Assembly: GCA_965216365.1 (NCBI GenBank)
Contig: CBDCFT010000061.1
Location: 1 to 64,000, forward strand
Source: CBDCFT01 sp965216365
GTDB taxonomy: Bacteria; Pseudomonadota; Gammaproteobacteria; Arenicellales; CBDCFT01
DNA: 64,000 nt
Direction of reading: 5' to 3'
Part shown: piece after piece, positions 59,914 to 64,000 of the stretch
How positions within the stretch are numbered: position 1 is the stretch's first letter
Layout of the letters: the number at the start of each line of letters is the position of its first letter
Made by a program: the position numbers and the translations under genes
Notes under the pieces: model-generated
Told to the model about the DNA's origin: nothing
The model's input: only the letters and a program-made list of their open reading frames with translations
The model's database searches: none

Positions 59914-60924
59914 TTATGGAACTGCAACCCGTTTTATCAATTCGCTGATGAACTGATCGGCGTCGATACCCTCGGCCTCGGCCTCGAACGACATCAAAAC
60001 ACGATGGCGCAACACATCGTGCGCAACTGCCTGAATATCGTCGGGTGAAACATAGTCGCGCCGGTTTAGCCATGCATGAGCTCGGGCGCAACGATCCAAG
60101 GCGATGGTGGCACGCGGGCTGGCGCCAAAATTGACCCAGCGTTTGAAATCGGCTTCATAGGTTTCCGGCCGACGTGTGGCCAGCACTAACTGCACCAGAT
60201 ATTCTTCCAGCGGCGCGGCCATGTGTAAGCGCAGTAATTGCTCACGTGCGCTGAACACCAGTTCCTGGGAAATCAGCGGCTCTATGGCATCCGGCACGTT
60301 GTCGATTTGCTTTAACGTCTCCTCGCGTACCAGTTGCAGAATTTCCCGCTCGCTGTTCGCCGCGGGATATTCCACTCTAATGTGCATTAAAAATCGATCC
60401 AACTGTGCTTCGGGTAACGGATAAGTGCCTTCCTGCTCGATAGGATTTTGCGTCGCCATCACCATAAACAACCTGGGCAGATTGTAAGTCGTTTTACCAA
60501 CGGTAATTTGCCGCTCGCCCATCGCCTCAAGCAGTGCCGACTGCACCTTGGCCGGTGCACGATTCACCTCGTCAGCCAGGATAATATTGTGAAACAACGG
60601 GCCTGGCTGAAACACGAAGGATCCGTCTTCGGGCCGGTACACTTCCGTACCGGTCAAATCGGCAGGCAACAAATCCGGCGTGAACTGCACGCGGTGAAAA
60701 TCACCTTCCACGCAACGTGCGATTTCTTTTACCGCTTTTGTTTTAGCCAGACCGGGCGCACCTTCAACCAGTAGATGGCCGTCGGCCAGCAACGCGATCA
60801 ACAACCGGTCAACCATTTCCCCCTGCCCGATAATCTGACGATTGACGTGGGTGCGAATGGTTTGAAAACCTTCGATAGCGCGAATGTCCAGACCGGGCAG
60901 TGGTTGCGCTGGCGTGAGTGACAC
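59914..60924 (-). CDS. MoxR-family AAA+ ATPase
   Basis: A 336-residue ATPase: Walker A-like GAPGLAKTKAVKEIA near residues 55-69, Walker B IILADEVNRAPAKVQSALLE near 113-132, sensor 1 FMVMATQNPIEQEGTYPLPE near 153-172. MoxR ATPases act as chaperones for VWA partner proteins, here the Bat proteins encoded downstream. First gene of the seven-gene operon that runs to the DUF423 gene. Confidence 0.94.
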   Translation of the reverse strand: MSLTPAQPLPGLDIRAIEGFQTIRTHVNRQIIGQGEMVDRLLIALLADGHLLVEGAPGLAKTKAVKEIARCVEGDFHRVQFTPDLLPADLTGTEVYRPEDGSFVFQPGPLFHNIILADEVNRAPAKVQSALLEAMGERQITVGKTTYNLPRLFMVMATQNPIEQEGTYPLPEAQLDRFLMHIRVEYPAANSEREILQLVREETLKQIDNVPDAIEPLISQELVFSAREQLLRLHMAAPLEEYLVQLVLATRRPETYEADFKRWVNFGASPRATIALDRCARAHAWLNRRDYVSPDDIQAVAHDVLRHRVLMSFEAEAEGIDADQFISELIKRVAVP

Positions 60925-61123
60925 CTTAAAAATCTCCCTGTTTGATTTGCGTTAACACCAAATTTTAATGGGTTTTGACGGTCAGATAATTACAGGTTTA
61001 TTAACATCGCGCCAGACCCCATTACTGTTCTCATTATCTTACCGGGCCGGGCATACCGTGCTTTCACACCGTGTTCATACGAAATAAAGTAAAATTAACG
61101 TCTTAGTCTCCTGCCAACTGCCA

Positions 61124-62983
61124 ATGTTTCCACGATTTTGCCGAATTTTGCTGTTACCGCTGTTGATGGCGCTGAGTGCCGTATCCACGGCGTTTGCCAA
61201 GACGGTTGACGTGCCACTGACCGTCGATAGCCATTTCCTGCAACAAACCATCAGCGCGGCCATGTATACCGGTGAAAACGTTACGGCCAAGGTATGGGAC
61301 GATGGTTCCGGCTGTAACTACCTGGTGTTGTCCGACCCACAGGTTGAAACCCGACCGGGACAGATACGCTTGCTCAGCAGCGGTATCGGGCGTGTTGGCA
61401 CACCGGTGGGGCAAAACTGTATTCTGGCCCTGGACTGGAATGGTTTTGTCGAAATCTTTAAGCAACCGCTTTTAGCCGATGATCGTTTGCGCATACTTTT
61501 CGAGGTCACTGATTCCAATGTATACGACGAAGATAAGCGCGAGGGATTACGTAGTGATGTGATCTGGAATTGGTCAAAAAAGTACGTCCATCCGCAACTT
61601 GAAGCTATTAACATTGATTTGCAACCTGCGTTGGGTGAACTAGGCGGTATATTGGCGTCATTCATGCCGCAGGAAGACGCACTGACATTACGCACACTGA
61701 CGGAGTCCGTTGTCATGGGTGACCTCAAAACCAGCGCGGCCGGTCTCACGTCCACATTGACTCTGTCGCTGCCGGACAACCTATTCGCCGAAGTCGAATC
61801 CAACACAAGCGAGATCGAACCCAAACTCAGTGCAGCGGAGTTAGTCGAATTCGACAAGGCCTGGCAACAATGGGATGCGTTCATCACCTTTGTTATTAAA
61901 CATGCAGCCATCTCCAGTGCCAACGACGAACGACGTGGTGAACTCCTCGATGTCCTAATTGAAGCACGGCATGATCTGATCAGCGCATTGAGTGAAGAAA
62001 TTGATCGCAACGACGATCCGGTACGAAAATTATTCGTTAAAAGCTGGCAACGCCTGTCACCGGTATTGCAACGCATGAGCAGCGACGCCAACAGTGAAAA
62101 TCAGGGACAATCCGCGTTGCGTTTTTTGAGTTTCATCGCCGCTGCCGACGCCTTGCAGGCCATTGATGAACTCGGCCCGACCACCGGTTGGGAGATTTCA
62201 ACAGATGGTTTGCGCCGTATGGCGCGTTTGATGGCACCTGACACCAGTGAAGATCCGTTGCACTACGACGATGCGGTCGATCCTGACATGCGTGAAGCAT
62301 TCGATTTCGGTACGCCGTTGGAAATACCCGCGCCACCGGCCAGCAAGTCGAGTGGTGGCTGGTTTATTCAGTCCGCCTGGGCTTTGCCCGACACCTCCAG
62401 CCTGTTGATGGCCAAACTTAATGACTGGGTGCCAGAGCGACAGGATTTAAAACTGTATCTCGGCCTGGTGCGCAATCTGTTGCACGACACGGTCAGCGAA
62501 ACGCTAAAGGAGAAACCGCTGGAAGCGCAATACCACCAGTTTTATCGCCCCATGGTGCTGGCCACTGCGTGGCAGGAGACCTGCTGGCGCCAGTTTCAAA
62601 AGAATAACGGCGAAATCGTGCCGGTGAAATCGTCCGCCGGTGCGGTAGGCATGATGCAAATCATGCCGCAGGTGTGGCGTGGTTTTTATGAAGCCAAGGC
62701 GCTGGAAAAAAACATAGCCTACAATGCCGCCGCTGGCAGCGAAATTCTGCGCCATTATCTGGTCAAGTACGCGATTCGGCGCGGCGAGCACGAAACTACC
62801 GGTAATCCGGAAAATCTCGTACGCGCAACTTATGCCGCATACAACGGGGGGCCAGGACATTTGAGTCGTTACCGAAAGGATTCCACGCCGGAATCGTTGC
62901 GTAAAATTGATGAGTCGTTCTGGTCCAAGTACCAGACCATAAAAGAAGGCGATGAATTAGCCGTGCTGCAATGTTATGAATGA
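61124..62983 (+). CDS. lytic transglycosylase, exported
   Basis: A 619-residue protein with a signal peptide (RILLLPLLMALSAVSTAFA-K). The N-terminal 440 residues form a region I do not assign. Residues about 465-600 are a lytic transglycosylase SLT domain: LATAWQETCWRQF with the catalytic Glu, SSAGAVGMMQIMPQVWRGFY, AAGSEILRHYLVKYA and ATYAAYNGGPGHLSRYRK. It cuts peptidoglycan between MurNAc and GlcNAc. Divergent from moxR; overlaps the next gene by 8 bases, so its expression may be coupled to an efflux system. Confidence 0.88.
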   Translation: MFPRFCRILLLPLLMALSAVSTAFAKTVDVPLTVDSHFLQQTISAAMYTGENVTAKVWDDGSGCNYLVLSDPQVETRPGQIRLLSSGIGRVGTPVGQNCILALDWNGFVEIFKQPLLADDRLRILFEVTDSNVYDEDKREGLRSDVIWNWSKKYVHPQLEAINIDLQPALGELGGILASFMPQEDALTLRTLTESVVMGDLKTSAAGLTSTLTLSLPDNLFAEVESNTSEIEPKLSAAELVEFDKAWQQWDAFITFVIKHAAISSANDERRGELLDVLIEARHDLISALSEEIDRNDDPVRKLFVKSWQRLSPVLQRMSSDANSENQGQSALRFLSFIAAADALQAIDELGPTTGWEISTDGLRRMARLMAPDTSEDPLHYDDAVDPDMREAFDFGTPLEIPAPPASKSSGGWFIQSAWALPDTSSLLMAKLNDWVPERQDLKLYLGLVRNLLHDTVSETLKEKPLEAQYHQFYRPMVLATAWQETCWRQFQKNNGEIVPVKSSAGAVGMMQIMPQVWRGFYEAKALEKNIAYNAAAGSEILRHYLVKYAIRRGEHETTGNPENLVRATYAAYNGGPGHLSRYRKDSTPESLRKIDESFWSKYQTIKEGDELAVLQCYE

Positions 62984-64000
62984 TGTAACCCACACGCAAA
63001 CACAAACTGCGGCAATTACCCGTGAGTTAACCGGCGCACAAAAATTTTTCAGCGGTGCGATGAAAATACTCCTGCCGATTCTTATTTTGCTTATTGGCAC
63101 CGGCGGTTTTATGTATTTAAAAAGCACAAAGCCCGAGCCACGCAAAGTTGAGGTAGCGGAGCAGGAATGGGTTGTCACCACGCAAACCGTCACACGCGCA
63201 ACCCGACAACCCGTGTTAAATCTTTTTGGCCGCATCGAATCTCCGCGCGAGGTGCGTTTATCCGCAGCGTTAAATGCCGATGTCATCAGCGTTAATGTCT
63301 TGGAGGGGCAAACTGTTGCCGCCGGTAAACTGCTGGTACAACTGGATGACAGCGATGCGAACTTAAGTGTGGCCCAGCGTCAGGCGGACGTCGCCGAAGC
63401 GCGCTCGCAAATCGAAAGCGAGAATCGGCGTTATCAGTCGGATAAGGAGTCATTAAAACATGAACAGGCACTGTTGAATCTTGCCAATCGTGAAGTGGAA
63501 CGCGCACAACGTCTGGCGAAAACCCAGGTTGGCAGCGAAGCCGGTGTCGATGCAGCCTTAAAACAACTGCGCCAGCAATCGTTGGCGGTCACAACGCGCA
63601 AACTCGCGATAAACGATCACAGCGCGCGTCTCGCGCAATACGAAGCCAAGTTGGCACGTGCACAGTCGGCGCTGGACATGGCTCAACGCGACCTGAAACG
63701 CACCGCATTCACCGCGCCGTTTGCCGCTCGCATCGCCGCGGTGAATGTGTCACCCGGTGACCGGGTGCGCAGCGGTGATGTTCTTGTCGAATTGTTTGAG
63801 CGTGAACAAGTGGAGGTACGCGCGCAGTTGCCCAACCGGTATCTGCCCGCGTTACGACGTGCGTTACAAAATGATTCCACGGTAGCGGGAACGATTGCAC
63901 TAGACGGTGAAGCCATCCCCATTTCGCTCGACCGGTTAGCGAGTCGTATCGATCAAGGGCGTGGCGGTGTCGATGCTTTTTTTCGCATTGAGAACAGCGC
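62976..64000 (+). CDS. RND efflux periplasmic adaptor (HlyD family), 5' part
   Basis: ATG 62976 overlaps the transglycosylase stop, and the frame is open to the window edge (341 codons). A cytoplasmic N-terminus and one membrane span near residues 30-50 (MKILLPILILLIGTGGFMYL) come first. Then comes the adaptor core: NLFGRIESPREVRLSAALNA, a biotinyl-lipoyl half (VLEGQTVAAGKLLVQLDDSD), a coiled-coil hairpin of about 100 residues, and the second lipoyl half (TAPFAARIAAVNVSPGDRVR). The usual lipid-anchor Cys is absent. The gene for the RND pump should follow outside the window. Confidence 0.85.
   Translation, partial: MNDVTHTQTQTAAITRELTGAQKFFSGAMKILLPILILLIGTGGFMYLKSTKPEPRKVEVAEQEWVVTTQTVTRATRQPVLNLFGRIESPREVRLSAALNADVISVNVLEGQTVAAGKLLVQLDDSDANLSVAQRQADVAEARSQIESENRRYQSDKESLKHEQALLNLANREVERAQRLAKTQVGSEAGVDAALKQLRQQSLAVTTRKLAINDHSARLAQYEAKLARAQSALDMAQRDLKRTAFTAPFAARIAAVNVSPGDRVRSGDVLVELFEREQVEVRAQLPNRYLPALRRALQNDSTVAGTIALDGEAIPISLDRLASRIDQGRGGVDAFFRIENS

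Overview
The window looks like the chromosome of a gammaproteobacterium of moderate GC. Supporting this are yadG/yadH-type ABC genes, a full moxR-DUF58-batA-batB/C-batD operon, a YhhQ-type transporter, a DUF423 protein, CbbR-type and other LysR regulators, and several perfect CRP-type palindromes. No rRNA, tRNA or CRISPR array was seen. Most of the outer thirds (1-11 kb and 38-64 kb) is ordinary housekeeping and metabolic DNA. The middle (about 11.5-34.8 kb) is an accessory region with long non-coding gaps, decayed genes and a repeated family of exported proteins.

Layout. 1-3.6 kb: end of an amino-acid-oxidase-like gene, an ADP-forming acyl-CoA synthetase and an acyl-CoA dehydrogenase (catabolic cluster). 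3.6-4.2 kb: CRP site, one or two small genes, strong terminator. 4.3-11.4 kb: propeller/FGE-like lipidless exported protein, CbbR-like regulator, M23 endopeptidase, queuosine-precursor-type transporter, branched-chain aminotransferase, M48 protease. 11.7-24.7 kb: three members of the exported 'LPAHAQ' family, a decayed LysR gene facing its intact paralogue, a two-kinase signalling cluster with a dead response regulator, a peroxiredoxin, a secreted VWA protein, and a candidate CRP-controlled small RNA. 24.8-34.8 kb: sulfotransferase, PqqD-like protein, an HPr-kinase-like/glycosyltransferase fusion, a Tat-type small subunit plus GMC dehydrogenase, three tandemly duplicated LPAHAQ genes, a LuxR-type regulator and an NTP_transf_5 nucleotidyltransferase. 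34.8-38.3 kb: type-2 isoleucyl-tRNA synthetase behind a T-box riboswitch. 38.4-50.8 kb: DUF1223 protein, methyltransferase, Sat-CysC fusion, MATE pump, rhodanese/glutaredoxin pair, SLC13 transporter, YadGH, FAD oxidase, HicAB, FMN reductase. 50.9-64 kb: class I aminotransferase, decayed IS110 element, Bat operon, lytic transglycosylase, start of an RND adaptor.

The most interesting unit is the 23-35 kb cluster. Six proteins in the window share a twin-arginine N-terminus, a W-K-P-x-[VI]-D/S-[VI] segment and an LPAHAQ-TT cleavage-like site, followed by Thr/Pro-rich linkers that resemble mini-mucins. Lying among them are a PqqD-type recognition domain, a P-loop HprK-like kinase fused to a GT2 domain with DxH and GGEEGY motifs resembling polypeptide GalNAc-transferases, a PAPS-type sulfotransferase, and a Tat-exported oxidoreductase pair. 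This suggests (inference only) an HPr-rel-A-like system that modifies and exports a family of Thr-rich surface proteins. A second surprise is the T-box leader, a class rarely seen in gammaproteobacteria.
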